55,459 nt of DNA. It comes from Plebeiibacterium marinum (GTDB lineage Bacteria; Bacteroidota; Bacteroidia; Bacteroidales; Marinilabiliaceae). Where the stretch lies: positions 1 through 55,459 of the forward strand of contig NZ_JAPDPI010000034.1 in assembly GCF_026013615.1 (NCBI RefSeq). The letters run 5' to 3'. The notes under the pieces are model-generated. The model made no database searches, was not told the origin of the DNA, and was given only the letters and a program-made list of their open reading frames with translations. A program made the translations under genes and the position numbers. Positions 9,601 through 22,898 of the stretch are shown here, one piece after another (positions within the stretch are counted from its first letter, which is position 1; each line of letters opens with the position of its first letter).

Positions 9601-11114
9601 TGCGAATAAGTAAGATCAATCGATTCACTTGTATTGAATTTAAACGGAATATTTGCACTGGCCATTTGTCCTGTTTTATAGGGGTTATAGGTAACCCAAC
9701 CGTTTTCGTGACGTCCAACATATAAATCACCGGTATATTCTTCTTCAAACATCGTATTAAACTCAGCGACCTTATTTGAAACAGAAGACCAACGAGTTGA
9801 ATAAGCTGATTTATTCACAACAACATCAAATGATTGTGCCATATCATCTCCCAATTGAAAAACAGTAGGAACAGTTGGGTAGCGTCCGGTCTTTTTAAAG
9901 AAGCTTTTATTATCTTCATAATTACCGTCATTATCCATACGATAGAGTCCTTCAAACATAGTTTCCGGCGAGCTATATATTTGATCGGAAGAGCCTGAAT
10001 TTACATCATTAACAACAACCAACTTGGTACGATCAATCACTTCCTGGCGTGAAGGAATACGGATAGTACCATCTATTATTTTCCTAAAAAGATCAATACT
10101 AAAATTATCGAATTGAGGAAAAGTTTCCCATCGTCGCTCCATATAACCATCTGTAGTATTAGCAGCATTCAATTCATGAAAACACTGTAACCAAATTAAT
10201 TCCGGGGCATCTATCACTGTTTGCCCTGTTAGCATGATATGTTCTAGATGAGGAGCGCCACCTGTTGCCAAACTAAAGTTGGCATGCTCTCCATTGGCAT
10301 TGGTCCATCCTGTGTCATCATATCTTATGCCATAGTTTCCACTATAACCGGAAAGATAGGAACCCAAACATATACTTTCCATATCGGATTGATAAGATTG
10401 TTGGGTATATTTTTCACATAAGATATAATTCTCGGTATACTTTAAGCAAGCCTCGGCAAAAGCAGGGTTTCTTTTTAACATTGCAACTGGGTTGATACTA
10501 GGACTCCATTGGTTTCCGCACCAGCTAACCACAAGATAACCTCCATATTGATTACACAATTTTAACAAATCTGCAAAATGTGCTATACGGTCGGTCCAGG
10601 CAGGAGAAAGAGGATCTGTGGAATCATCATACCCCCAAAATTGTTCGGCATAATTAAATCCAATGACATTAGGATAATCTTGAAAAAATTCGTGATATAC
10701 AGATAAATCCGAATCTGAAAATTGGGCATATCCACCACTTGCAATCTGAATCATAGCCCACATTTGATTCTGAGCACATGTTCTTACCCACGATTTCGCT
10801 ATTTCATAACCATATTCGGCAACTTTAAATCTACTCGTTTCTGTATCGTGACTAATTGACAATGAGATATTCATTACTACATAAGGACGAATATCTTCTG
10901 GAATCAAGTCAATAATTTTCTGAGGGTCAGCATAATTCCAGGTATCAATATGAACTAACCACATAGGCTGGTTTGGTGAAATAGGTCTGCGTAATTGAAC
11001 TGTTTCCTGAGCATTAGTATTACTAACGCCTATTAAACTAAAAACAAAGACTGCAAGCAGACAAATCAGTCTTATTTTATTAATAGATTTTGTAGATTTT
11101 TTTTCCATTTGCAT
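6672..11114 (-). CDS. GH98 multimodular endo-xylanase candidate with T9SS-like C-terminus
   Basis: At 1480 residues this is the largest protein here and the only backbone-cleaving candidate. Residues 1-36 are a signal peptide. About 38-575 form a GH98 catalytic region starting at PISPNQPMW, with a likely catalytic Glu in GFNYAEQFWGYDD. GH98 includes blood-group endo-galactosidases and Bacteroides endo-xylanases that attack highly decorated xylan; the neighbours favour the latter. About 600-735 look like a CBM6/35-type sandwich (YEAECF start). Two repeats of a concanavalin-like module plus an Ig-like module follow (about 745-1045 and 1050-1410). Each first half carries GVLLRG...GY, and each second half has FSY..., S.V.G.SL and YVRLK. 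The last 60 residues (IEYYSLTGERI...KKILKINK) resemble a type IX secretion sorting domain, which I do not see on the other enzymes. Confidence 0.8.
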   Translation of the reverse strand: MQMEKKSTKSINKIRLICLLAVFVFSLIGVSNTNAQETVQLRRPISPNQPMWLVHIDTWNYADPQKIIDLIPEDIRPYVVMNISLSISHDTETSRFKVAEYGYEIAKSWVRTCAQNQMWAMIQIASGGYAQFSDSDLSVYHEFFQDYPNVIGFNYAEQFWGYDDSTDPLSPAWTDRIAHFADLLKLCNQYGGYLVVSWCGNQWSPSINPVAMLKRNPAFAEACLKYTENYILCEKYTQQSYQSDMESICLGSYLSGYSGNYGIRYDDTGWTNANGEHANFSLATGGAPHLEHIMLTGQTVIDAPELIWLQCFHELNAANTTDGYMERRWETFPQFDNFSIDLFRKIIDGTIRIPSRQEVIDRTKLVVVNDVNSGSSDQIYSSPETMFEGLYRMDNDGNYEDNKSFFKKTGRYPTVPTVFQLGDDMAQSFDVVVNKSAYSTRWSSVSNKVAEFNTMFEEEYTGDLYVGRHENGWVTYNPYKTGQMASANIPFKFNTSESIDLTYSQYTSGVMKEYADKVTLYLSNYDENDASLKTDELKIYGCTAEPTYSYVDRADHTASVLSNSWADDVFTLTVQHNGPLDITINCAGNATDRLTSYTTASIEAPDQPAVYTGPLQYEAECFDYKYISGITTSGYSSSIRNYTGQGYLRFGTNALASVRDTVTVIRSGDYQLLTKYLASAGDVTTIDLYVNGTKVATPNFTGTNSDSDWSVNAQKVTLNTGKNVIVFKANTSGTNNIVFDNIVVTQGEESNVYTFSGDIASTESSSPAAQLVTVQSGSAGVVAYTNANSETSNCFKAYTVGTTNSTAVADLDMFSSASSNYSIVWKEYYETTGGKKGVLLRGTGDNGSSAYAEGMKQGYLFIALNNDDNTVTLEPYVAGTDGLTSRATYTTSFTIEPGKPCWYRATVYDNQLKFECSNDSVTWVGGSETLFTDDTYSSGSTELVWGLNSNNFSWEMDNITYLSGNISVSLIKMEDFSYEQSAGPSETQSFIVSGNSLINNIEIQAPDNFEVSLVENSDFASTLNLASTNGEVEATTIYVRLKEGLAIHSYSGEIAVGSDFVSGYSISVEGEVVALPVTKYYDFSNDVVTTSAQTPPALDVTIGKNNTATAGVVSYTDTNGNTSNMLTPYSCGQRNSTGVMDLNLFSQESTDYSVTWKQTVGSDSYYKVGVLLRGDVNNVGSASTGYTQGIMEGYLLLVYTVGPDDRSEFRIYKSTSDNGLNMLKNGYVDLSPSLRQPVWYRASVSGSSNVELTLEYSIDNINWETGSSASDASSTAFQAGATQVVWGLAADNVDFYLDDITFKGFESANGTPDLINVSTTVLNGFSYDNDGMPYNQSFSVWGSSLTDDVYINAPTGYELTLDENQAYSSEINLSPQNGNLAETIVYVRLKTELSEGNYNGEVNISSIGVLTKTIALSGEVPNDVGIDDLPTASKIAISIEYYSLTGERINNVDNRTGFFIELKTYSDKTVSAKKILKINK

Positions 11115-11148
11115 AGATTTTTATATTACAATTTGACGTTTTTGTAAA

Positions 11149-13812
11149 TCACTGAGTTATTTTCTCATAAGGACTTTCGGGCATTTTCAGAAAAGATTCT
11201 TCAAATCCGCCATTATCAATAATGATTTTATAAAATACTATTCCCGGATCCAGTGGTTTTATCTTTAATATACAATTACCATTTTCTCGATATGGAAGAG
11301 GAACTGTTATTTCTAATTCAATCATTCGTGCAGCAGCCGTAGGATACATTTTTGTATAGCAATTTTTCCAAACCAACTCGTTATTGATATTGACAATTTT
11401 TTCCTTCCCCCCCGCAATAGCAACAGCTATACTATGTCCACCTTTTTTAAACGAAAGCGTACTATCTAAATACAGCCTCACTTTAATACTGTCCGAACCG
11501 GCATTTAATTTAAATTTATAAGAGAGGAATGAACCATCAGTTTTTTCGGTATAAGGCATTAAAGCAATGCCCGACAAGGTCCTTCCCATATTAGGTATAA
11601 TCTGCCATTGGGAATTTGCTGCAGTCTGACAATTAAAATAATGTTCAGCCTCGATGGCCACCACCCCATTTTTTTCTGAAAATACATAACCGCCTGTTTG
11701 AACTTCATCGAAAGAAATACGGATTACTGTTGGCATAATATTAAACTGTGGCGCATGCCAGGAAGTATAGCCAATATGAACCTGATCCATCATGTGATTC
11801 CATTTGCCATTCGCTAATTTTTGATTATAACTATTGGTTAATTCTCCATCACGTTTAAAACAACGCTCAACCCTATCGGCCCAAAAATTTGCAGCCGTAT
11901 CTTTTTCTTTAGCCAGTTTTTGATTCATGGCAACAGAATAATACATATCATAAACATTTGCCAAGGCTTGTACCGGAAACAGCACCAACTGAAAATATGT
12001 ATCCTTGTAAACTTCGGGCATTTCAATATATTGCCTAAGGGCACGTGCTTCGAGGGCCAAAAACTCATCTCTGGCCATTTTAAATTCACCGCTTTGCAGG
12101 TTGTATGTATTTTCATCCAACATTTCGGGAGTAACACGACTGGCATATTTACAGTAAGTATTCAATATACAGCTTGCTTCTTGCGCCTGAGATGATCCAA
12201 ATTGCTGTGCACAAAATTCTACATAATAATCGTCAAGGTGTTCTAAGGTAAAGTTCTTAGGATTCCATGCCATATTCAGGAAAAAATCCATGGGGTATTC
12301 GTTAGGTTTTAAATCACCAACATTAAGTATCCACAATTTATCTACACCATAATCATACGTTAACTGAAGCTGCTCCCACATTTGTTGAATTTGTGTAACA
12401 TTAAGCCACTTATTAGCCCTTGGAGCTCCATAATATCCAACATGATAGTACATTCCGTAACCTCCCGGATGTTTCTTTTCGTTCAATTCCGGTAACCGTC
12501 TTACATCACCCCAATTATCATCACAAAAAGCAACAATCACATCATCAGGAACTTTCATACCCTGCCCGTAATATTCAAGCACTTCTTTATAAAGCGTCCA
12601 AACCTGAGGCATTTCAGATGCATTACGACCTGTGGCCTCTTTGATTATTTGTCGCTGATCTTTAATAATACCTTCTAAGATTCTAAAATTAGCTTCAGCA
12701 CTTCCAGCATCCACCATAGGCTTATCATCATCACCACGCATCCCTATAGTTATCAAGCTCTCGTAGTCTTTAGTATGTTCAATACCTTCTTTAAAAAACT
12801 GTTGAATACCTTTTTTATTAGTCAGATAATTCCATTCTCCATTACCATAATTGGTCTTGTTTCGGATCCATTCCTGCTGCGAGCGTTGCATGGGCTCATG
12901 ATGCGATGTTCCTATTACAATACCGTATTCATCAGCAACCCGAGGGTTTCGATCATCATCTTCATTGAAAGAATTACCAAGATAATTTCCACTTTCATCT
13001 TTTAGAATTGGCACTAAAGGATTATATTCCTTCATTGATCCCCACATTCCCGGCCATAAAAGATTTGCATGCAAACGTAAAAGTAACTCATATACACGAA
13101 CATACATCTCACTATTCAGCCCTCCAAATTTTTCTTTGGCCCAGCGTTGCATGCATGGATTCTCATCATTAATAAAAATGCCCCTGTATTTTACTTTGGG
13201 CTCCCCGGAATAATAAGTCCCGTTTAAAACATAAGCAGAAGTCCGTTTATTTGGAGGAACATCGGCCCACCAATACCATGGCGAAACACCAAGTTGCTTA
13301 GATAATTCGTATATTCCATAAATAGTACCTCGTTTATCACTACCTGCAATTACAAGACATTTCGCTACATCTGGATATGGATTATCAATGGTTGAAATGA
13401 CAAAACTTTCCCACTTTCCCTGCAAGGGTTCAATATCTAATTTGCCAGAGTTAGAAAGCTGCTTAATTTGCTGACTGTGGCCAATAGTTCCAACTATAAT
13501 TTGATATTTAATTCCGGTGTTTTGAGGATTTAACTCAGGCTTGACGTCTGTAACTGAAAAAATATCTTTTTGTAAATCCTGTGCTGCTCTTATTACACCT
13601 TTGAAATCAGATTTATCATATACAATACTTGCCACTATCCCGGCTTGTGATACGATAGGAAAATTTAAATCACTTACAGGTTCATTTGAAAGGATATTTT
13701 CTATGCATCCCAAATTTATTTGAGCAAATGACCTTTCACAGAAAGGAAAGCACAAAATGAACAAGCAACTAAGCTTAATAAAAAAATACTTTATATCTCT
13801 CGTTTGCATCAT
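11149..13812 (-). CDS. GH115 xylan alpha-1,2-glucuronidase (first copy)
   Basis: An 887-residue exported GH115 enzyme. The family removes (4-O-methyl)glucuronic acid from internal and terminal xylose residues of xylan. The signal peptide ends near residue 31 (SFAQ). Family landmarks are GSDKRGTIYGIYELS and WYWWADVPP (about 155-185), LLWPGMWG (about 250), GTSHHEPMQRSQ (about 300), RGDDDKP (about 360) and FCDDNWGDVRRLPE (about 430). The C-terminal domain after about 705 ends with the usual KPLDPGIVFYKIIIDNGG. It has the full family length. It lies 44 bp below the GH43-SASA fusion and 34 bp above GH98. It is clearly homologous to the copy at 38273-40852 but diverged, so the two may prefer different xylan contexts. 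Confidence 0.93.
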   Translation of the reverse strand: MMQTRDIKYFFIKLSCLFILCFPFCERSFAQINLGCIENILSNEPVSDLNFPIVSQAGIVASIVYDKSDFKGVIRAAQDLQKDIFSVTDVKPELNPQNTGIKYQIIVGTIGHSQQIKQLSNSGKLDIEPLQGKWESFVISTIDNPYPDVAKCLVIAGSDKRGTIYGIYELSKQLGVSPWYWWADVPPNKRTSAYVLNGTYYSGEPKVKYRGIFINDENPCMQRWAKEKFGGLNSEMYVRVYELLLRLHANLLWPGMWGSMKEYNPLVPILKDESGNYLGNSFNEDDDRNPRVADEYGIVIGTSHHEPMQRSQQEWIRNKTNYGNGEWNYLTNKKGIQQFFKEGIEHTKDYESLITIGMRGDDDKPMVDAGSAEANFRILEGIIKDQRQIIKEATGRNASEMPQVWTLYKEVLEYYGQGMKVPDDVIVAFCDDNWGDVRRLPELNEKKHPGGYGMYYHVGYYGAPRANKWLNVTQIQQMWEQLQLTYDYGVDKLWILNVGDLKPNEYPMDFFLNMAWNPKNFTLEHLDDYYVEFCAQQFGSSQAQEASCILNTYCKYASRVTPEMLDENTYNLQSGEFKMARDEFLALEARALRQYIEMPEVYKDTYFQLVLFPVQALANVYDMYYSVAMNQKLAKEKDTAANFWADRVERCFKRDGELTNSYNQKLANGKWNHMMDQVHIGYTSWHAPQFNIMPTVIRISFDEVQTGGYVFSEKNGVVAIEAEHYFNCQTAANSQWQIIPNMGRTLSGIALMPYTEKTDGSFLSYKFKLNAGSDSIKVRLYLDSTLSFKKGGHSIAVAIAGGKEKIVNINNELVWKNCYTKMYPTAAARMIELEITVPLPYRENGNCILKIKPLDPGIVFYKIIIDNGGFEESFLKMPESPYEKITQ

Positions 13813-13856
13813 CCTTTTATTGAAAAATCATTATTTCAGCTTGATATTTTTTTGTA

Positions 13857-16629
<2,773 letters not shown>

Positions 16630-18012
16630 TCACTCCATAAATTGCCAATAATCGAAATTCATAAGGACTTTTTCAGTTTTGCCTTTAAAGATGAAATAAA
16701 CACCATGTACCCCGGTTATCTTTTCAACATCTATAGTAATTAAACCCCACTTGCCATCACCACCATACATTGGCACTTGCACACTCCCAACTAAAAGGCC
16801 ATCACGGCTATCGAGGCGGACTTCCATTATTGCGCCACTATCAGTTGAAGTGCCAAGTTGTGCTGTAAATTTGACAGCCCCCTTTTCGCCAAAATCAACA
16901 CCTTTAACTTTAGTGAATGCATTATTTGTTTCGGCAGTGATGAAAACACCAACTTCATTATCCTCTTTATATTTAACCCCCTCGGACCAAGCCATTGTTT
17001 CAGCCTCATTTCTTTTGAATGGATTTAAATGTGCCACACCTTCTTTCACGCCTTCTTTTGTTGGGTTGATTAATGGAATGGTTCCGTCAGAATTATACTC
17101 AAATTGCTCAACACAAGTAGAGCGCCTAAAACCTCCGCCATTAGGCAACCCCTGGTTATGATAGAAGAAATATGAATTGCCTTTATAATCAATAACCCCT
17201 GCATGATTTGTAAACGCCAAGTCCTCTGAACGCTCCATTATTATCCCCTGGTAAGCCCATGGGCCTTCCGGCGATTTAGAGGTTGAATACCCAATGTATT
17301 CGGGCACGCCTTCTGCTGCGTAAATAAGGTAATAAAGATTGTTTCGCTTATAAAACCATGGGCCTTCAACGTATTTGGTACCCGAAGTGCCATCTTTTTT
17401 TACCCCTTTCCCAAAAGATTCAGCAACCATATCAACCGATACCACACCATTATTTCCAATACTTTTATCGTATGAAAGCATATCTTCATTCAATTTCACA
17501 TACCAAACATTTGGATTTCCCCAGTATAAATAAGCCTGCCCATCATCATCAATATATATAGTCGGGTCAATATCATTCCACAAATGATCGCTATCTATCA
17601 GCTGTTTGCCCAAAGGATCGGAAAATGGCCCATATGGCGAATCTGCTACCAAAACACAAATGCCAGTCCCGTGAATAGGCACATAAAGGTAGAATTTGCC
17701 ATTTCGTTCGATACATTGAACCGCCCATGCCCCATTTGTTTTATCCAGCCACTTGAAGTTTTTTAACGATGCCACTGCACCATGGTTTGTCCAATTCACC
17801 ATATCAACCGATGAATAACAATGCCAATCGTACATTGTGAAAAAATTGTCTTTCGTATCGTCCTCATCATGCGATGTATATAGAAAGACAGTATCGTTAT
17901 AAACCATTGGCGCCGGATCGGCAGTAAAACTTGTTTGAATAATAGGGTTCTGTGCATTTACCCTACCAAGAACTGTTGCCAACAACAGGGCAATTAAATA
18001 ACTTCTTTTCAT
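16630..18012 (-). CDS. GH43 arabinofuranosidase/xylosidase with C-terminal CBM6
   Basis: A 460-residue exported enzyme with a signal peptide ending near residue 21 (VNAQ). The GH43 catalytic residues are base Asp32 (FTADPAPMVY), Asp149 (DIDPTIYIDDD) and acid Glu216 (YVEGPWFYKR). About 335-460 are a CBM6-like domain beginning at NEAETMAWSEG and ending in an NFDYW element. This architecture is typical of arabinoxylan arabinofuranohydrolases; the linkage specificity cannot be read from sequence. Long identical stretches show that the gene at 35575-36972 is a recent paralogue. It appears to be transcribed alone, from the promoter at 18313-18373, with an 88-bp palindromic repeat in the presumed leader. 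Confidence 0.9.
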   Translation of the reverse strand: MKRSYLIALLLATVLGRVNAQNPIIQTSFTADPAPMVYNDTVFLYTSHDEDDTKDNFFTMYDWHCYSSVDMVNWTNHGAVASLKNFKWLDKTNGAWAVQCIERNGKFYLYVPIHGTGICVLVADSPYGPFSDPLGKQLIDSDHLWNDIDPTIYIDDDGQAYLYWGNPNVWYVKLNEDMLSYDKSIGNNGVVSVDMVAESFGKGVKKDGTSGTKYVEGPWFYKRNNLYYLIYAAEGVPEYIGYSTSKSPEGPWAYQGIIMERSEDLAFTNHAGVIDYKGNSYFFYHNQGLPNGGGFRRSTCVEQFEYNSDGTIPLINPTKEGVKEGVAHLNPFKRNEAETMAWSEGVKYKEDNEVGVFITAETNNAFTKVKGVDFGEKGAVKFTAQLGTSTDSGAIMEVRLDSRDGLLVGSVQVPMYGGDGKWGLITIDVEKITGVHGVYFIFKGKTEKVLMNFDYWQFME

Positions 18013-18037
18013 CTGTTTATATTTTGTTTTTTAAGGC

Positions 18038-18125
18038 CATATGGAACTCGCCAACTTAATCATTGGCTTCGCCGATCTTCGATTCTCATGTGTGAGGAAG
18101 TATTACTCATGGCTCGTTGCATATG
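18038..18125. repeat. 88-bp palindrome-ended repeat, copy 1
   Basis: The ends are near-perfect inverted repeats (CATATGGAAC and GTTGCATATG). Internally a GCCAA/TTGGC hairpin and short CTCA/TGAG pairings are possible. A shortened copy is at 49574-49640. Both lie just upstream of a minus-strand start codon, so both would be in a 5' leader. It is most likely a MITE- or REP-like element that may have acquired a regulatory role. Confidence 0.65.
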
Positions 18126-18257
18126 TCTATTTTTTTTTAATGTTTTACATTATTTTCCAGGTTAACACTCTAAAGCTAGCACCGGTTATAACAGGTTAGC
18201 ATTTTTACAAAATTCTAATAAGGCACAAGCGAGACGCTTGCACCCGTTTGTTCATTC

Positions 18258-18314
18258 AAAAAAAAAGCCTTCAGAAGGTTCTCATTAGTTATCAATGAGC
18301 CACCTCCTGAAGGC
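18258..18314 (-). terminator. intrinsic terminator of the CE1-esterase-DUF3237 operon
   Basis: On the minus strand, GCCTTCAG...CTGAAGGC arms extended by inner CTCATT/AATGAG pairing (18267-18286 with 18294-18314) are followed directly by nine T (18266-18258). The first arm overlaps the -7 box of promoter copy D, so transcripts starting at D would lack part of the stem. Confidence 0.85.
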
Positions 18315-18373
18315 TAAATTATCGTATTAGTACAATTATGATTTTCAGTATTAGATATTTTAGTTCTAAAATC
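18313..18373 (-). promoter_or_regulatory. shared promoter element, copy D (before GH43-CBM6)
   Basis: Core at 18354-18373 (minus strand GATTTTAGAACTAAAATATC), 32-bp spacer, TAATTTAGC at 18313-18321. It lies 16 bp beyond the DUF3237 stop and about 300 bp before the GH43-CBM6 start. It runs into the terminator stem exactly as copy E does. Confidence 0.6.
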
Positions 18374-18389
18374 GAACAACAAACACCTA

Positions 18390-18965
18390 TTACAAAAGCT
18401 TATAAACACTTATAACCACATAAGGTATTTCCCCGGGCTCTAACTTTGGTACTTGTATAGTTCCTAAGAAAATGGCGTGGTTCAAATACTCATACGGGCT
18501 ATTCACCGGCGCCTCGAAATTAAGCACTGATTTTAAATAAGGTATTTCCTTGCCTTTGCTTTTTGACAGGTGAAACAACGCCTGATTAATTACCTGAATG
18601 ACAACGCCATCATCAGTCTTCAACATATAACGGGCATTAAACTCAACATCCCCATCGGGCCTTACCAGCTGCCAATCTTCGCCGGCAGGAAGCACATCCC
18701 CCTTTATTTTAGGGCCTTTAAATGTGCCACCTGTAATTGGGATAACCTGCCTTGAACCATATTTGCTTTCACCTATCTGTATGGCTTCGCCAATGGTTAC
18801 TTTTGCCTCCCACATAAACTCTGCCTTGAAATCGACATAAGTATCAATTTTGTCCAAGCCGGTTGAATCCTGTGCAAATGCTGTTGATTGCAAAGCCAAA
18901 GCAACAAGGATAAGCAATAAAACAACCTTAGTTTTTAAATGCACCATTTGTTTTACAATTGTCAT
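18390..18965 (-). CDS. exported DUF3237-domain protein
   Basis: A DUF3237 protein. The family blocks are ITGGTFKGPKIKGDVLPAG, DWQLVRPDG and ARYMLKTDDG; the biochemical role of the family is unknown to me. The longest frame starts inside the preceding esterase gene. The ATG at 18965 (10 bp after that stop) or 18947 gives a normal signal peptide ending in TAFAQ, so I use 18965. Mature length is about 155 residues, one domain. It is third in an operon with a double CE1 esterase and a type-B carboxylesterase, 76 bp above a strong terminator. The position suggests handling of an acyl or aromatic product, but that is inference. Confidence 0.85.
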   Translation of the reverse strand: MTIVKQMVHLKTKVVLLLILVALALQSTAFAQDSTGLDKIDTYVDFKAEFMWEAKVTIGEAIQIGESKYGSRQVIPITGGTFKGPKIKGDVLPAGEDWQLVRPDGDVEFNARYMLKTDDGVVIQVINQALFHLSKSKGKEIPYLKSVLNFEAPVNSPYEYLNHAIFLGTIQVPKLEPGEIPYVVISVYKLL

Positions 18966-18975
18966 TTGCAACAAT

Positions 18976-20541
18976 TTATTTTGCCCACGCCTCCCCATTA
19001 GAAGTGCGCCTCCACTCAAAATAAGTATCCAAAACTTTCAACGATTCCTCACTAGGCACAGGCCCCAAATGAGGTGTAGAGCCTAAATACATTACTTGCT
19101 TTGTGTCATCATTAAATGCTGGCCACTCAGGAAGCCCTTCGCCATTGGGATTGCCATACTTGGTAAAGTTCACCCAATAATCTCCCATAGCACGGGATAT
19201 TTCAATATCTGATTCTGAAGTATGAGGATTAGATGCATCTAGCTTTTGGAAAACATAGGCCACATCCTGCCCATGAGGCGAGCCATAACCAAATTGAGGG
19301 GAATCCTTTGGATAATCAGGATGTTGGTCGAAATAATAATAGTAAACATCTGACTTTCCGCCCTGCGATTGAAGCCTTGCCCAACTCCAGGTATGCCATC
19401 CAAAGGCTGCATCACGCATTAAGTCCCGCCCAGTTTTTGGCACACTTTCTTCGCCCAATGGATAAGCCATAATTAAAGAATCAGCAAATTGCCCAAAACG
19501 GCCCTTCACATTTTCAGCTGCCACCTGTGGATTTTTCTCCCACATAAAACTAGCCCCCTCATCGGAATTATAACCAATCAATACAGGCACATCATTATAC
19601 TTTCCTTCCTGATAAAGCTTATACTGATCGCCCATAATCACATGGCCATCTACAATAGGCCAGCCTCCAGGCATTGTCCAACCAGCCGGAATTAGTTTTT
19701 CGGCTGGCAATTGCCTTAACTCGGCAAGAGAAGCTGCCCCATGTTGCTGGGCGTAGGCAATACCATCAGCTTCAGCCTGTTTTAAAGTTTTCATATTCTC
19801 ACCCGGATAGGTTGTAGGGCGTGTTGGCCCAAATGAGCCGCCACTTTGTGAAATAGCGCCATGGAAAAGCCCTTTAGCCAATGGCGAAGCACACAACATA
19901 CTTACCGAAATTGCCCCGGCAGACTCTCCGAAAATGGTTACCTTATTGGGGTTGCCACCAAAGGCTGCAATATTTGTTTGTATCCATTTAAGCGCAGCAA
20001 TCTGGTCTAACAAGCCATAGTTACCAGAAACACCATCAGTGCTTTCGGCAGTCAGCTCTGGATGAGACAAAAAACCCAGCTGCCCAACTCGGTAAGCAAT
20101 ACTAACCAACACAACGCCTTTCTTTGCCAGCGCTGCACCGTCATATACCGGTTCCGAGGTAGAGCCAAAACTAAAGCCACCTCCATAAATCCAAACCAAC
20201 ACAGGAATCTTTTCTTCGGCAGATTTTGCAGGCGTCCAGACATTCAAGTACAAACAATCTTCGCTTTTGCCTGATGGCGGGTTGCCTCCCTGCATTGGAG
20301 CTGGGGCAAACTCTTTTGCTTCTTTTACACCTTTCCATTTTCCTGCAGGCTGAGGGGCTTTCCAACGCAAATCACCCACCGGAGTTGCAGCAAAAGGGAC
20401 ACCTTTAAAAACAGTCAATCCATCTTCTTCAACACCTTGTAAAATACCTTCTTGAACCTTTACCTGGCCAGGTTCAAGGCTTGTACAGGCATTCAGCATA
20501 ATCATTAACAACCCAATTACCGGGCATATGTATTTTTTCAT
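18976..20541 (-). CDS. type-B carboxylesterase lipoprotein (first copy)
   Basis: A member of the large alpha/beta-hydrolase carboxylesterase family (para-nitrobenzyl-esterase type). Numbering from the longest frame (start 20553), the triad is Ser211 in FGESAG, Glu332 in NSDEGASF and His427 in GSPHGQD, with the oxyanion-hole motif YGGGFSFG at about 123-130. The start at 20541 (MKKYICP) follows the CE1 stop by 14 bp. A lipobox LNAC at Cys23 predicts an outer-membrane lipoprotein. In this context it probably removes acetyl or hydroxycinnamoyl groups from xylan or its oligosaccharides; the family is too broad to fix the substrate. It is nearly superimposable on the copy at 46835-48376. Confidence 0.9.
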   Translation of the reverse strand: MKKYICPVIGLLMIMLNACTSLEPGQVKVQEGILQGVEEDGLTVFKGVPFAATPVGDLRWKAPQPAGKWKGVKEAKEFAPAPMQGGNPPSGKSEDCLYLNVWTPAKSAEEKIPVLVWIYGGGFSFGSTSEPVYDGAALAKKGVVLVSIAYRVGQLGFLSHPELTAESTDGVSGNYGLLDQIAALKWIQTNIAAFGGNPNKVTIFGESAGAISVSMLCASPLAKGLFHGAISQSGGSFGPTRPTTYPGENMKTLKQAEADGIAYAQQHGAASLAELRQLPAEKLIPAGWTMPGGWPIVDGHVIMGDQYKLYQEGKYNDVPVLIGYNSDEGASFMWEKNPQVAAENVKGRFGQFADSLIMAYPLGEESVPKTGRDLMRDAAFGWHTWSWARLQSQGGKSDVYYYYFDQHPDYPKDSPQFGYGSPHGQDVAYVFQKLDASNPHTSESDIEISRAMGDYWVNFTKYGNPNGEGLPEWPAFNDDTKQVMYLGSTPHLGPVPSEESLKVLDTYFEWRRTSNGEAWAK

Positions 20542-20555
20542 ATTTACCTCCAAAA

Positions 20556-22556
<2,001 letters not shown>

Positions 22557-22719
22557 CTAATAAGATACAATAACCCATCATAACATGGGTCAAGTTTTGT
22601 AAACCATAGCTAATCAACAACAATAACGTACCACCTCCCTGACAAATTAATACAAAAGTGCCATTAAGTTCATTTACTAAATAGTCTCCATAATTGGAAA
22701 TATATCCACTTGTTTCTTT

Positions 22720-22780
22720 GCTAAATTATTATTAATCAATAATGATGAATGTGACTTTTAGATATTTAATTTATAAATCC
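22720..22780 (-). promoter_or_regulatory. shared promoter element, copy C (before CE1-esterase-DUF3237 operon)
   Basis: Core at 22761-22780 (minus strand GGATTTATAAATTAAATATC, preceded by TGTCT as in copy E), 32-bp spacer, TAATTTAGC at 22720-22728. The leader to the ATG at 22478 would be about 235 nt, long but free of other genes. Confidence 0.65.
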
Positions 22781-22845
22781 AGACATTTGAATCATTATTA
22801 CTTTGCAAAGGTCTAAAAATGTCTTAGGGCAATCATAATATAGAA

Positions 22846-22880
22846 TAAGGCGGAACAAGAATAAATCCTGTTCCGCCTTA
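22846..22880 (-). terminator. perfect 12-bp hairpin after the GH127 remnant
   Basis: TAAGGCGGAACA and its exact complement are separated by 11 bp. The tail is T-rich but broken on the minus strand. It is probably the terminator of the GH43-GH2-GH43 operon, and before decay that of the full GH127 gene. Confidence 0.55.
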
Positions 22881-22898
22881 ATTTATGTTTTGCATCTT

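Larger units (their letters stand above)
18013..18389. other. 377-bp intergenic region: terminator, promoter, repeat
   Basis: No gene. From the upstream side it contains operator core D (18354-18373), its -7 box, which overlaps a strong terminator (18258-18314), about 130 bp with nothing obvious, and a palindrome-ended repeat (18038-18125) 26 bp before the GH43-CBM6 start. Confidence 0.7.

Noticed and set aside
16751-17161. 136-codon plus-strand frame inside GH43-CBM6
   Set aside because: Antisense shadow over conserved catalytic and CBM6 coding sequence.
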